Source of the DNA: Pithys albifrons albifrons
Taxonomy: Eukaryota; Chordata; Aves; Passeriformes; Thamnophilidae
Reading direction: 5' to 3'
Assembly (NCBI RefSeq): GCF_047495875.1
Contig: NC_092474.1
Location: 2,108,001 to 2,172,000 of the forward strand
DNA length: 64,000 bases
Shown here piece after piece: positions 29,831 to 44,794 of the stretch. The notes beneath the pieces were generated by a model. The model did no database searches. It had not been told where the DNA came from and saw only the letters and a list, made by a program, of their open reading frames with translations. The position numbers and the translations under genes are program-made. Positions within the stretch are counted from its first letter, which is position 1; every line of letters starts with the position of its first letter.

Positions 29831-32062
29831 TCAGTATGCTGTCTTCCTCACCTAGGCAGGGGTGAGCCCAAATGCTTCCTGAGATTCTATGTGGTAAAAC
29901 CTGTTGGAAGAATTCCCCTTTTGCATCCTGTCTACCTCTACTGTCTGTTATCTTAAATCTCTCTCTAACTTTTTTTTTTCTCCTCCAGAGATTCTTTCTT
30001 GCCTACTTCATCTCAGTAAAACTTTCCCCACCCTTCTCCTAGCTGGGTTGTTGCCTGTATTTTTGCCTGTCTGATCTCCCTCAGGTTCTAGCTGTGGAAC
30101 TTGTTCCACGTGGGCAGGCTCTGACTCCTGCCTGCAGCTTTATGAAGTGTGATGCTCTCTGCCCAGGATTTGCATGGCATGGCTCAGATTTCAGAAGGCT
30201 GCGAGCCTCACAGGGTATGTGGTGCCTCTTGCTTCACAAGTGTGAAGTCTGAAAGCTGCTGTGCCTTTTGTCAGGCCCTGCAGCATAATGATTGCCAGCT
30301 AATGCTATGTCTTGCTTGACTAGGTATGCCTAAATCCTGTTGGGCTCAGTGATCTATTTAATGATTCTTTTACTTGCTTTTAGAACATTGTTAGTGCATA
30401 GCCTCTGTCTTCAGTGCTCAGAGTGTTGTGTGATGTCTGGTGTTTAGGGGTGAATAGCTGAAAATCTTCTCAATCAGCTTTATTAGGTGCAGCCATGATA
30501 AATGTTGGAAATTTTCCTTGGATAGAAGTTGCTTCTGTTTCCAAGTGTCTTGTAGGCTGTGCTCAATTTGCTCTTAAATTTGTTAAGGTATTCCATTTCA
30601 TTTTAGTCCCTCAGTGTATATTACCAATCAGCTAATACCTTAATGAAAAAAAAATAAAAATGCACAGACAAAGAGCAAAAAACTTCACCCACCCACCTTG
30701 GGAAACCTGAAGGTATGTAAATATTATTTTCTGTTCTGAGCCTGAAAAGTGAGGGGAAAGCTAGTAAAAACTAACTCAGAGAAGATATATTTGGCAGTCT
30801 CCAACTTGCAGAGCTCTCCTAATAAAGGCTGGCATGGTGTGCAAATGGAACTTAACACATGGTCATGATAAACAGGTGCTAAAACATTTCTGCAGTATTT
30901 CTTCCATTAATATTTTGTCTCTATAAAGCAACCATCAGGAAGATGTGTCATCTTAATTACAGTATCTGGGAGCAAGGAATTTACTAGTAGCTATGTAACT
31001 TGCTAATAGAGGCTTCCCTGCAGTGGGGATTTTTGTTCTCTCTGTACCACCAGCAGGCTAAGACCTAAGGTAGGCTGGCAAAATCACAATTCTACATAGT
31101 TTACAATGGGTTGAGTTTACCCCTTCATGGCAAGTAGATGAGCTGGACAAGTGTTAAGCAGGGCTTCACCCTCCCTGCTATCAATGCTTATAATGGGAGA
31201 TTTATTCCCAGAATGGGCAAGGCTTAAAAAAATTACTGCACAGTTGTGTGTCCCAGTGACTTTGGGTGGTCAGAGCAACTTTGCACAAGTCAAATCAGAG
31301 ACTATAATAGTCAAAAGTGATGGCTGAACTGCCTGTAATGACTTCACAAAGAGAAAGGTAGAATGGAAGCAAGATAAAAAGAAAACAGGAAAGATGTGAA
31401 TGGATCTGTTAGAGGGAGTGTGTAATAAGGACTGAATTACTCTTAACACAGAAGATTATTTTTCACATACACCTCATACCTTTGCTAATCTTTTGTTGTT
31501 CTTCATCTGATTCACTGATTTAATTTCTCTTCTGCAAAGGAAGCAAGGAGCCTCAATTAACTGAGGGGGCTGTGAGGGCCTTTTGAATTGTATTGAATTT
31601 CAGAAAGCATTTTACAAGAAGGTGGCCTGTCACAGTCTTGTGCTGTAGGACTTCCTTTGGAAGCACATATTTCTCCCCCATAAGTCTTTTGAACAGTTTT
31701 ATACCACACATGTTTCAAGAGAATTAAATCAATAACAATCTGTACCTTTCTAACCTGAAATGCAAGCTCTGCACTGCAGGAGATCAAGCTATGCAATTAA
31801 CTGTTGTCCTTTCAAAGGAATTCTGACAGATATTTATAGTTTACTGTATTCCATTTTCCTGCCATTGGAATATAACAGTACAACTGAATGCAGCTGACTG
31901 GAACTATGAAATAATTGTAGCAATAACTATTTCCTTCTCTACTGGGGAAACCTTGTCAAGTGCTGAATGTGGGAACTGCTGATCTTCTTGCCCCTCAAAA
32001 CCCGGTCCTTGCCTTGGGGTTATTGTGCAGCCCCAGCTAAATCACCCAAGAGAGAATTTTTG
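29831..32062. other. Intergenic segment, no gene seen
   Basis: Intergenic sequence with short A- and T-runs (for example near 29970 and 30646). Only short frames occur. I recognised nothing here. Confidence 0.5.
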
Positions 32063-32174
32063 TTCCATTGCCTTCAGCTTTTTCTAATGCCATATTCTAA
32101 ATCTCACGTTCATCTTGATTCCATTACCTTCAGCTTTTTCTAATGTCATGTTCTAAATCTCACATTCATCTTGA
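32063..32174. repeat. 56-bp tandem duplication
   Basis: Two head-to-tail copies (32063-32118 and 32119-32174) differ at four positions, all transitions. Each begins TTCCATT and ends CATCTTGA. It is a local duplication of moderate age with no coding sense. Confidence 0.97.
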
Positions 32175-35100
32175 TGTGGAATGAATCAACACTGTACAAA
32201 TAAACACACTTTTCAAAGCTTTCTATATTTGGGCACGGACAGTGTATGAAGTAGAAAGACTTCTCTGTAGTAAAATAAGTCATATCTTTGTGTGGGAGTT
32301 TGGAGCAGTCTGTTAAGAGGAAACTATGCAATATTACCAGAAGTGAATAGATTGGCATTTGACTGCTAAGCACTTTGCAAATTTCAATATAAAGGCACTT
32401 ATTTCATACCCTGAGCTGTCACTGTAACTTATGTGCTCATGCTGGTGACTTAGTAGCATAATGACAGGCCATTGTTACTGAGCTAATTAATTTTAAGCAA
32501 TCTTTCCTAACAGTATACTTGAAAATGACATTCATTTGCTGCAAAATTAGAAGACATGGATACATCAGAAAAATAGTGTTGCTGAATCTTTGAGCTACCT
32601 CTCTTGCAAGTGTCTTATCAGGGGATCGTTGCTGTGTTGGGCACTTCAGGTGTCTCTTGCCAACAGTAATATCCTCAGCTACTTATCTTTAGGGCTGTAA
32701 ACCTATAGAGGAGCACTGTGGGTTCCAACCAGCCATTAGCTTTGCCACACCACCATTTTCCCTCACTTGGGGTGAGTGTCTGCAGATGCTTACCAGGACC
32801 TTGCAAGCTGCAAACCAGGCTCAGATACAGCTGTTGCTTGACTAAGGTGCTTTGGGGAGCAGGGTGGTAGGTGTGATTTTAAAAAAAGCCAAAACCCCAA
32901 AAGTTGAGAGTAGGATAAGTAGAAATGTCTTCTCAAATCAAAGGAAATATTGGAATTATTTTCCTGGCAATGTTTGCTGAGGGGTAGGAAAGAAGCAATG
33001 TCCAGATACCTTCCACTTTTACCCACGTGTACTGGGCATGAAGTTAAACCCTTCCTCCAACTTGAAAAGAATGAAAATAGGGAAGAGAAACTGTTCTCAC
33101 TTTGTTCTCACAGGTGGTACAGACAGCTTGTGGCTGTTGAGTAATGCTGTATTGTACAGCTGCCTCAGAAAGTGGTGGTACTGAGTCACTCCTAGGTAAT
33201 AATTTTGTTTTGGAATCCCCCCAACTTGTGTTAAGACTGGGTGGATATTCAGTGGTACTATAACAGAAGGAAAAATTCAACAATCACCCTCTCCAAGTTT
33301 ACATTTCCTAGGAGCATTGTCAGAAATGTCAAGTCCACTAGAAAGAGACAACTTAAGGAAACAATGTCTCCTAAATTAAGCAGGTCTGGAAACTCCCCAT
33401 CAGTAGTAGTGTTTTTCCATATGAGGCTCCAGAATGCAGCAGTCTGACTGCTGGACACTCTGGTATAGCAAAGCACCAGTCTGCACCCCAGCCTGTGTGA
33501 CTCAGCTCCTGGGATTTCACTTCTGTACACAGAAGGCAGGTTTGGGTTTTCTGCACGGTGAGTTGGTGTGTGCCTGCGGATCGATACCATAGCTGAGAAC
33601 TCTCCTCCTGAGAGCTCTGCAACAAATAGTACATTATTTATGTGCTCTTCTCATGTTTCTCTGCGTTATGTAAATACTAATCAAGGTGAAATTGGACTCA
33701 GCCATGTCTAATTTTGACTCTGGTTTATTTTGGCAATAGCCAAGCAAAAATCAGTCTAATGGTCTTCTAGAGGGGCCCTGAGGTTTTCTAAGCCTTTGCA
33801 TGAGCTTAAGGCAGAATCCCTGTGTAGACTCATAACTGACTGTTGGAATCCCAAGAGCTGGTGCTCTGTTGTTCCCAAGCCTTGCCCTCTCCTTTGCTCA
33901 CAGCAGGAATCTGAAAATACTACATCCTGTCCAGCCATTGCCCTTTGACCACAGCTGATGTTACTCATTCTGATAAGCAGCAGCATGTTTTATTCCATTT
34001 ATTCAACTTTGTTAGCTTTGCATCCTCTCCCTGCGTGCTTGAGTTTTTCACTTTGTGTTTGTGACTCCCTCGGTGTGTTTCTTTTCCAACTGAACTGGGA
34101 GCAGGTCATTTCTTTGGGAATATTTCATAGGTTTAAATTTCTTTTTGTGGTTGCAGCAGTCTAGTGTTGGTTGTTTTATTTACTTATCACTATATTTTTT
34201 GACCTGACTGTAGATCTGGAAAGAAAGTGCTTTGCTGGCAGTGTTGCTAACCCAAGTCTCTTGTTCTTATGTGGTGAGAGCTGGTGCACTGCAGGGCTGT
34301 TCTGATGTGCTTGGGTGTGGCTGCTGAGCAGGGCGGCTCTTAGTTCTGTGCATGGTGATGGTTTCTGTGATGAGCATGACTTTCTCTATTGGGAAATGAA
34401 CTGTGAACACCTACTCATTTTTCATAGGCCAAATTACAGTGATGTTTCAGCTCCCTGAATTGCCTACACCTCAAAAAGAGCTTCCCTTGGACCCTTTAGT
34501 GTAATAGTCATGAAATAGCTGGGGCTGGGCAGCTCTTCTGTTGGCAGAAACCACCTCTATAAATTTAACCATTTGCTTTCTGCCTGCCAGACTTCTGTTG
34601 CACTTGATGTACTTCTTCACCCTTTTATTTTTTCACACTTGAGGTTGAGCCTTTGTGTGCTTCTTGCTCAAGTTCTTTAACTGTGATTAAACCAAAGGGA
34701 GAAGATTTGAAGTCAGTGAAGTTTTGCTTAGACTTCTGTGTCACCCTGAAAAGCACAAAGGCAGCAGCTTAGAGAAAGCAAATTAAAGAAGACATTACTT
34801 TTTTTCTTGGGGGAAGGGGAAAAGCATTACCAGTAGCATTGCTGCTATAATAGATAGTACAGATTCAGACCTTGGGGAAAAAAAGGAGCCCAAAAGCTTA
34901 AAGAATTTAGTCCAAAGTTGGAATTCAGATGCTTCCGCATTTGTATCTTTGGATGATCATTAAATTCTGTTTGTGCTTTCTAATCTAAGAGTTTCCCTGT
35001 GTTACCTAACAGCTCAAATGTTTGTGCCTGACATTTTTTTCTTTCCTTCTGCTCTAGTTTAAAGGTATTCCTGATTTGGTCCAGCAGAAAAAAAGGATGC

Positions 35101-37691
35101 TTAGTGCATCTTTTGGCTCTCAAAAGAGCAGGACATGGCCAGTAATAAACTTGTAATGGAGCAGTGCCCAGCAGATGGAGAGGACAGGGCCCTTGATGAA
35201 ATGAGAGCTGTGGGACCTGTCTCATCAAGCAATTGTCAGAGCTGTCTTCCTCCTCTAGGATGACCATGGAGAATTCATGCCGGTGCATTAACTTCTCCCA
35301 GTGAATCAGGTGAGTGTCTGCAGACAAAGATGACTTTGGTCTCTCTCTGATTTTCCTATCATTACATCACAGCGTGTGTGTACACACCTCTGTCTTTTGT
35401 TGTTTTCAGGAAATAAAAAAATCCATTTTTCCTCAATGAAGAGCTCTTTATATTCTGAGATTTGGACACTGTGGTCAAAAAATGAAAGGTTTTCCTTAAA
35501 ATACAGATTTCCAATGCAGTAGGACAGAAAGAATACTGCCAGTCAGTCAATTTGAGCTTCAGAGCTGTGCAGGTACTTAGAAGTGCAATCCATCAGATCC
35601 TCTGATCTACAAGTCTGGCTGAAATCTTGCAGCTGTCAGCATGACATTACTCCCAGTCACATCAAGTGTGACGAATCACTAATAGATGTTTTGAAAGGAG
35701 TATTTAAATTAGCTTCCCAAAATTCACCTCAAGAATACAGGATCTGTCTACAGTTTGGACATTAGGGTGTGATTTCAGTCCATTTTGATAAATCACTGAC
35801 ATCTGGGGGGTTTGTTTCTTTTTTTTGTCCTCAGAACTGCCATTTGAATTTTCATTTAGCTGGTCATCAAACAATCCTGTGTTCTGCTGTAGCAAACAAA
35901 GTGTGTTGGCAGGTGACTAAGATCAGAAGGAAAACTAGATACATTTTTCCTGGTAGCTGTGGCTTTCAGTTGAGAGCAAAGGCAGGCATTTAAAGGCATG
36001 TAATGAGGATGCTGTAGGATGTGTGTAGGTCTTGTGTCAACTCTGATTAACTCTGCTTATACATATAGTTCAAAGTAAACTGCCACGTGGTCAGTAAAAT
36101 TAACTCAACCATTCAGTCATCCTGAGCAGTAAAAAAGAGCGTGTACTGATTCTGGATTCCTTCTGAGAGTGCAAAGGATGTTCATAACATGTTTCCTCAA
36201 AGCAGAAGGAATTAGAGTTGGCATCTGCTGAGTGCAGAGTTCTTCACTGAGACAAAGTTGCTCAGCTTTACTCTGAGAAGCTGTCCCTGAAAAATAAATG
36301 AGAAAAAAGAAATGCTCATGAAGAGGGTGATCCTCCAATAAATAGAAAGACTATGGAAATGCTGATTGCCAGCGAGGATGGGCGTGGGGATTTAGCTGTT
36401 CTGCTGTGCTATATATGTTACTTTTGGCCCAGATTTGGGTTCTAAGCAAGTATGTCCAAAGGTCTGAGTGTCCCTTATATGTCAGTCAGTTACTTGCCCC
36501 AATTGTCTTTTTCCCCCAGTTTGGATTGTCAGTTCATCAGGGAGCTGCTTTAGGGGACAGTAGGACAGAGTGCTGGAACTCCTTTGTAAGTACCTGTTTT
36601 ATCCTCTGCAAAAGCAGCTGGAGAGAAGGGATAAATTACTATAAATTGCCAGTCTATGCAAAAAGGTGTTTGCATAAATTATTGGAGAGCCCACTTGAAC
36701 TTGTTGAGCAGTGCTCCCACCAGCATTAAGAGGTCACTTAACCCTCTGTGCGGCCCTGCTGCAGAGCCCAGTCATGCATCGCAGAATTAAATGAGTTCCA
36801 CCATTTTTCTTCTGAACATTGCCCAGAACTGATGCAAAGTGACATCTGACAGCACAGGCAAAGCAGTGACAATGCTCTGAGACATTAATAATAGCTGTAG
36901 AGCTAGAGCAGTTTCCCTCTATCCTTATTTTTTATTAGATTCTCCCCACTTTGGTGAGGAAATGTCATCCCTGGCACAGTTTATCCTTGGAAACTACCTT
37001 TGCTGAGCCATTTAATTGCAAGGCTGGCTGCACAATGGAGTCAATGTGCTGGGAATGCTCCCCCCATAATCTCTTGAAAGAACAGCCGATACCTCGTGGA
37101 GAACTTTGAAAAAAACCCCACATTCCTCTTGGATGGCCCTTGCCAGAAGTTAGGAGCAGTGAGGGGTGCTGACAGGGAGAGGCTGAATCATCTCTGGAAC
37201 AGCATGGCAGCAAACACCCCTAGAAAGGCAAGCTGCAGATCCTGTGCAGACTCCTCTTCCCCTCTCTGTTTCCTTTGTTACTAAGGAGATTTACATTGAA
37301 ACAAGCTCTGCAGGAATCCTCAGGTTCCTTGAAAGGCGATCTTAATATTTCTACTCCTTCATAATTAGTGAAGGAAAGAAGATACTAGAAAAGGTTTCTG
37401 TGCAGGATTCTTGGGGTCAAATTGCAGTAAAAAGGGGAAAATTATGAGTAGCCCTCAAAAACCTCAATTGTGTGGCTGTGGTCAATTTGATGGGAACCCA
37501 AAGGCAATCCCAGGGACAGAGCAGTGGTGTGATTTGCTTCACTAGGACAGAAGTAGATCAATCTTTGTTATTGTATTTGTATTTTTGTTTCATGATCTCC
37601 TGCTGTAGTTGTTTGTTCCTTGCACTGTTGCCCATTTCTGAAGGTTATTTATCCTCTTATGTATTTATCTGTTATTTATTTTCTGTTTAAC
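32175..37691. other. Intergenic segment, no gene seen
   Basis: Intergenic sequence with no convincing exon. Frames near 33258-33590, 34980-35327 and 36406-36729 are short, overlap frames on the other strand, and lack domain patterns. The last 200 bases before 37692 are T-rich and may be eroded CR1 sequence belonging to the tail that follows. Confidence 0.5.
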
Positions 37692-37748
37692 TGTTGGACT
37701 CGATCTTATGGGCCTTTTCCAACCTAAACAATTCTGTGATTTTATGAT
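37692..37748 (+). repeat. CR1 LINE 3' tail fragment
   Basis: TGTTGGACTCGATCTTATGG and CCTTTTCCAACCTAAACAAT, ending in TTCTGTGATTTTATGAT, match the conserved 3' end of CR1 elements, including the terminal ATTCTRTGAT octamer repeats. Plus orientation, and severely 5' truncated as is usual for CR1. Confidence 0.85.
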
Positions 37749-40700
37749 ATCATCCTGCTGTATTAGAGTCAGCTGTAAGACTGCAAAGAGCAAATGAGAT
37801 CCAGGATGCCTGGATTTATTCAGATAGTCAGGTATTTTTTATCAGTTCTCCATGGATAAGGAAGAGAAGGGGAAGTGATTTTTTTTTTTTGATTTCTGGA
37901 ATTACAGGACGAATGGATGCCTAAGGAGGACCTTACAGGAGAATTTAGGCACCTAAATCCAAAAGGATAATCCTCACTGCTCCCGCCTACCTCTGTAAGC
38001 AGCTGAGTATCACCACCAAGAGGGTTCCTTAGGTACTTAGAGCTCTTCTCTGTATGTCTAGAATTATCCAAGTCTTGTTGATGCCAAACTGTTCAAATCT
38101 GATCTCTCTCCTAAGCCCTGTCAAGATTAACAAACTGGGCTTTCTCTTGCCTGCCTCCTGAGAGGCCCTGCTGGTAGCACAGGCAGAGCATGCCTGCAGC
38201 TTGTCTCTGCACCACCAGCACACACACAGCTGCTATTTATGTTCCAAAGCAGAGGAAGAGTCAGGGATATCCTGCTGCTATAAAATAGCACTGAATATTA
38301 AATTATAAGAGAGAAGCTGTTGCACAAGCAATGGGGGTTTGTACAGTCTCGTGTGCTCCTCAACTGCAACAACCTTGGCTGACTTCTTAGTTTTTCTTGC
38401 AATATCCTCAGCTCTCCCATCTTCCCTGTGTCCCTGCTGTCACTTCCCTCTACCTCCAACATCTTTATGCATCTCTGCCATGTTCCTGGCTTCTTCCCAG
38501 GGCCCCTGTGTTTAGCCATGTCATACCTTCTGCTTCCTCCCACATCTGGCCTACTGCTGGGAGCAATAAAACCCAGTGGTTCAAAAGGGGCAGGTTGTTG
38601 GGAGCAGTATCTGTGCTGGGCAATTTGCTATCGTGTGTGTGTCCCAATTAGAGAAGTTCTGCAAGAAAGTGAGTACTGAGCAGTTTTCCAATGCCATCTT
38701 CCTGAGCCCATGAGGCAATAGAAGGTCTGGGGTTTCTTTACAATTGAGCAGTCTAAAGTAATTTTGATGCAAGGCATAAATTGCCAAAATTTAGTGCATG
38801 TGGTGGACAACATGGAAAATCCTTTGAGAATGGAACTGTTGGAGATTGTTCAGGGTGAAGGTGAATGGAGAGAAAGCAGGGAGAAGAGGGGAATTGCTAG
38901 GCTCCTGTAGAAGAGTAGCTGAAATCTTAGAATGACAGTTTCTTCCCATTTGAACCCTCATCTCATTTGCTGGTGTCTTAGTGTGTATTCAGCAAGCAAA
39001 CAGCATCAGGTCCTCTTTCACCTTGGCAGCCCCACTGGTGATACTGTTATACACCTCTATGGTTACTGATTCTTTTTTCCAACTGTTCCATACCAGTATT
39101 TTTTCACATGTTGATTATGCAGAATCTTCTGACCTTTAGAAATATGGCACTTCTGACTACTGCAGTGGAAACCAGCCTTTCTATTTACATCTCTCCTCAA
39201 TTCCCAGGGCATTACTATGAAACACACTTTATTTTTTTTCCCCCTACTAATATATTATATTCTTGTAGACTTAACCCTCAGGAAATCAACATCTGCTGGC
39301 AATTATTGTTCTTTAGCTGAGGTGGCTGAATCTCCTGCCTTACAGCAGTGAAGGTCTAGAATTCCTTTACCCTGGGAGTGCATGGACACTATCAGGAAAG
39401 GCAGAAGCTTTTTGTGAGATGAGGACATTGGCACACTTCCCAGCACCTGTTGGTAGCACAAAAGTGTATGTTACAGCCTGGGCTGTACAATCCCATGGTA
39501 AAGAAACACTATGAGGCTACTAAACACCCACTTTAAATTGCACCTTTGATCAAATTCCTAACCAAAGGCAGCGTTGCTGTGTAGTCCTGTGTTAGTGCTT
39601 TGCAAATTACATCTCCAGATGTATGAGATCTCTGGAGACCAAAAGGGAAGGAATGTCATGCACACAATAGAGCTGGAAAAACCTTCTGTCTTAATGGTGT
39701 CCCATCGATTCTTATCCGATAATCTCTCCTTTTGAAGGTATGTGGAAAGCCAAAAATAAGAACAAAGCAAACCATAGACACAGACTTGCCCCGACCTGTC
39801 TTTTAGACTGTATCTCTGTGGAGCTCAGCTTGCTTGCTATACTTGTCTTACTATGACCTCTCTCTCATCTTGCTATCAAGCTCACTTGCTGGTGTGAGAA
39901 GCTCCTCCTCCCTTCCTCCTTTTCCTCTCTCCAGCCTCTCCTGTTTGTAACAGCCTTCTTATGCTTGTCTGCCTTACCCACTTTTTCTTATATTTTCAGC
40001 AAAGATTAGAAATATCTTTTCTTCTGAGTCTCAAAGTTCTGAATTCCTCTGTCTTCCTGCCACTGCTTATCTTGCTTCTGTATTTTTAAACTCTAATACA
40101 CTCCAGGATCTGGTTGTCACCAGGGACACTTGAACAAAGTAAGAGTAGTGTAGCAACCTTCCAAAATACTCAGCAAAAATGCTTTGTCAAAAGAAGAAAG
40201 TTCAAGCATGAAAATCTATATCTATATTTTTTATTTGTTGAATAGTGACAACATATGGTAGCAGAATGCTTTTGGAGCATGTTAACTGCACTCAACCCCC
40301 ATCTGAGATACCTGCAGATGCTTTTGTGGTAAAATCCATTCGGTTCTGACTTGTTTCATATCACTTCTAGTTCGAGGCCTCTGTGGGACTGGGAAGATTG
40401 CACCAGCTAATTACAAGCAGTCTGGAAGGTAAAGAATTTCTGTTAGCACAGTGTCTCTGACTGCACAAATGAGATATCCAAGCAGAAGGAGGAAGTGTGA
40501 CTTATAGCTGGTTTCAGATCAGGGAAATGGACTCTGACTTCCCTGTCCCAGCTAACAGCAAAGTCTGTGGGCTGTATTTCCTCTCTCCAGTGGTTCCCTC
40601 CAGTTACATCTTGAAAGGTGTGACAACTTTGCATTACGTAGTAAATAGATTCATATCCAGCTGCTCCAAACCCACTGTCAGTGAATTTTGAACACTTTGA

Positions 40701-43700
40701 GCTTAATAGAAAGCCCCTGAAACACTTCAGTTTTCAGAGCCAAAAGAGAAGTACCAAATTTTACTGTCCTTCAACTGGGGAGGTTGGAAACATGTTGTCT
40801 TACAGCACTTGAAAGCTCTAGCCTAAGACCTTGGGCTGACACCCATGTGGCTTAGGAAATTCTTACTGAATGCAGACATAGATACTTTCCATTTCAAACT
40901 TTCTGGTTGTCCTTTGCATATTTTACCTTAAAAGAGAGGCTGTCAGACATTGTGGAGATGGTAACTAACATTTTCCTTTCCTATTGCTGCCCACTTGGGC
41001 TCATAAATCGCTGTATTCTGAACAAGGAGCTGTTTCTCTGGGGTTATTTTCTCTCTCTTTAGTCTGCTGAATTATACTTGCCCTGCAGACAGCTTTAAGA
41101 TACATATCTAGCTTTTCAAACGATGCCCTTGCAGTCTCTGACATTCATTATCACATTGCAGTGCCCATAACTGTTTTCAGGAACCCTGTTGTTTCTTGAG
41201 GATTGGAACATTAGTAGTGTTCAGCACACAGTCTCCACTCTAAGTTGTTTACAAAAGCATCTTACTGTCTCCCCTCTAAGTCGTGTGTTCTTTGTGGGTT
41301 CATCTCTCTCCCCATTTCAGGAGGCATAATTACCTTCTCTATGGAAGCTAAACACTCAAAAATGTGAAACTTGTCTGTTAGAGAATCGCAACAAGGTTGT
41401 GGCCTTTGTGGTGTCTCGGCCCCCAGAAAGCACTTCCCTTCCTCAGGGGAGGAAGATGCTCAGAGCCTGCCCCAAAACTGGCAGTTCCTACTCAAGCCAG
41501 GGGCAAACTTCCACCTGATGTTAACCCTGTAGCACCAGTGAGATAATTCAATATATTACATCTAATGCTGCATGGGTTTAGTAGGAAGTTAATTACCTTT
41601 TTTTTCTGAGTGATTTTATTTTAGGGATGGCAAGTTGTTGCTTTGATATAGGGTAAAAAAAAAAAGTCAAAAGAAAAGCCACATAATTTTTGCATCTTCT
41701 GAAATCTTGGGTCTGTTAGCTGAATATCTGCAATCCATTTGCATTACAGTGTAGCATAAATAAGAGGTGCCATCAACTGAAATGTAAACTGAGCAAAATG
41801 TGGAGATCTTTCAGTACAACCTAATCTAAGTGGTTTGAAGTGGGACTGGACAGAACTTCAAAGTGAGAGCACAAGGTGCTGTCTTTGGGTCTCAGACAAA
41901 CCCTGGGGCCAGCAAAAGTTGTAAACCTAAGATGTCCAGGTGATCTTAATTTTCAATATAAGTAACATAATGTGTGTGTTATAAATGCCAAAACTGTTAG
42001 GAAAAGAGGAGAGGAGGGAATATGAAACCCTGAAGAACAGGAGTAGGCAGAATTAAAGTCTGAAATTATCATGCTGCATGGAGTAGCAGATATTGTCACA
42101 GCCAACTCAGAATAACTCAGTGGGACTCTGGACATTGCACATTTTCAAGCAGCAAGTCACAGAGCTATATTCATGTGAAATCTTCTGCACTCAGTCTGGT
42201 GGGAACAGAAACACAACACAGCTTCAGGTGCTGTTTTAGGGGAATAAAGCACAGGTTGCTGCCTTGCAGGGACAGATCTCTGCTAGGAAAAATGGAAAGA
42301 AACTTGAATGATGTATGTAATTATGTTTGTTTGCAGGGCTATGTAATTTCTTCAAACCCACTGAGAATCCTTAAAACCTGAGATTAAAACCAGCTATAGA
42401 TATATTTTTAACAACAGTTGTCTATATGTAATTATATATACATACCTAGCAGTTGGTGTAATAGTTGCCAGTTAAACAGTCCAAAGCACATAAACATTTA
42501 CTTACCTTTTATAAATTAAACCACATACCTAAGTGTTTTGCTGGACAGGGGTGTACTTAAGCGTTTTGCTTAAATGTTGGGCTGAATCAGGTCAGGATGA
42601 ATTTGAGTTCTTCTCATCTCAGTGTTGCTATGAAACCACTTACCTTAGGGCTGACCTGTGCCTTGAAGACCAGTGTCAAAAAGGCGTTACAGAGATGTGT
42701 TCTTGCATCAATGTTGTGTATCATTAACTCTGTGTACATGGTGCATGTCCTGCTGGGGCTTTGGCAGTGTGGGAGGACTGGGACGTGGGATCCAGGTGGC
42801 AGGGCTGGTTGCAGGCTGGAGCTCTTTACTTAACCCACTGTTCTTCAGGCTTTGGATCAAATGGATCTTTGAACTGTTGCAGACTTGAACCCTGCCAGCC
42901 CCTAACCATGAGGTAACCTTTTGCTAGATCCAATATGAGTCATAGATGGGAAGGAACTTTCTGGTTTCCAATTAAAAAAAAAATGGTGAAGCTCATAGTC
43001 ATGAGCAAAAGGTCTCTGTGCAGTAATGGGAACCAGCTGGTGCAGGAGGCCCTTGCAGACTGAGATCTGTCTTTGTTCAAAATGTGGCCCCACCATTATC
43101 ACGGTTGGAAACAATCCTTGGTGCTGACACAGTAATGACAGCTTCATGTTTTAGACACATCTAATGGCACTAAGTCCTGATCTTAGCCGGCATTTATCAA
43201 GATAAGTGAGCCAGTCAGGCAAGAGCATGGTGGGCTGACTGTGCTGCTTTAGATAACGACGTGCGTGTTTCCTCTCTTGGAAGAATAATGAACAGAATAT
43301 GACTGTCAAAATATTTCTCTCTGGAGAGATTCCAAAATAACTGACACTTCCATGAGCTCAGTGCCATAAGCACTGTGAGCTTCCTCACAAACCTGGAAGA
43401 AGTGGAGCTGTGACCAAGAGATGTGAGGATTTCTCCTCAAAACAAATCAAAGCCTGGGACAGTTGTTTTGTCACAGCTCGCTGTAGTTCTTGCTTACAAT
43501 TAGACCTCTCCTGGGTGCAGCTTTGCTATCATGGACACTAAAGGGAATGGTACAGTATGTCCTTTAGGTCCTTTGAAACTGATGGCAGATCCTGGTGATT
43601 TCAGGGAGGTTGATTCTCATGCAGCATTGTCTTACACTTGCTTTATCTGAAATTTTCACTAGATTTATCCAAACCAGCAGCGAATCAGGCACTGCAAGTT

Positions 43701-44794
43701 CAACTTTATAATTCTTGGGTTTTCCTCTTAATCTGACTGAAAAATAGCTCAGTTAATAACTTGTCTGCAAAATAGAGTGCACACACAGACTCATGCAGAG
43801 CTTAATGTGCTTGTCTGGCGTAGCCCCTCTTCAGCTCTTTGCCTTTGAGAATTCTGGGAAACGCATCTCACCAGCAAAGAGGCTTTTTCTACAAGCTGTT
43901 ATTGTTTTAGGGAGGGTCCATTAAAAAGACATAGCTGGGAATTTGAAAGGCATTATTGAGAGTGCTAGTGAGCTTCTGTCTAACCAGAAGAGGAGTGTGG
44001 TGGAAGTGGTTGGAGTCAGCTAGTGCAGCTTGGAGCGAGCTGATGGCCCATGCACGCAGGATATGCTGCTCCTGAGACAGAAAAGTGTGCTGTAATGGTA
44101 GAGTAAACTCCAGCAATGCTGCAGCACAGGTCAGAGCTGGAATGTGTACATAAAGGGCTCTCCCTGTAGAACAGGTCAGGTCATGCTGCTGATTAAATGC
44201 GTCCAGCAAAGGTGTCATAACACTCTCCAGCCTGGGCAGCTGGGAATTATGAAGCAGGGTTTGCAAGACTGGATTAAGGTGGGTTTATTTGCTTTGAATT
44301 CTTTCAAGTACAGATTTGTCCCTGTTGAGTTAAGCTGTGATGAACTTACTTTTTACTGTTGGCAGAGGGCTGACACTTTGTGCTGGTGGAGTGCCTCTAG
44401 TATTTTTGCTGACCTCTGTTCCATACTATTCACTGCAGGTTTCCTGAATTTTGTGTTTGGGCAGCCAAGAAAATCTCTTATCACAGGGGTTCTATGTGTG
44501 TGAACTTTTCAGCTGCCAAGATCCCCCTTTTTCTGAGTATTTCAGGGCTGTCTGGGGGGTCCTAAAGGTGACTGGGATAGTAGCATCTCTCATGCAGCTG
44601 CAAGATGGACAAAAGGATGCTTCCTGAAGGTCTTTGATGAGGTCAGGTAGAAAAGGTCTTTTAGTCTTCACAGTGCTACAAGGGTAATATTGGAATCCAA
44701 ACTTATCCCCGTGTTCTTTGACACTAGGGTAAGCTGCTGGCATAGGATTTGCTCTTTGTGGAATGTTCCATTCCTACAGAAAGTATGGAGGAGG
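37749..44794. other. Intergenic segment, no gene seen
   Basis: Long intergenic stretch with only short frames and homopolymer runs (for example T-runs near 37879 and 41600, A-run near 41656). No RNA gene or recognisable repeat family was found by eye. Confidence 0.5.
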
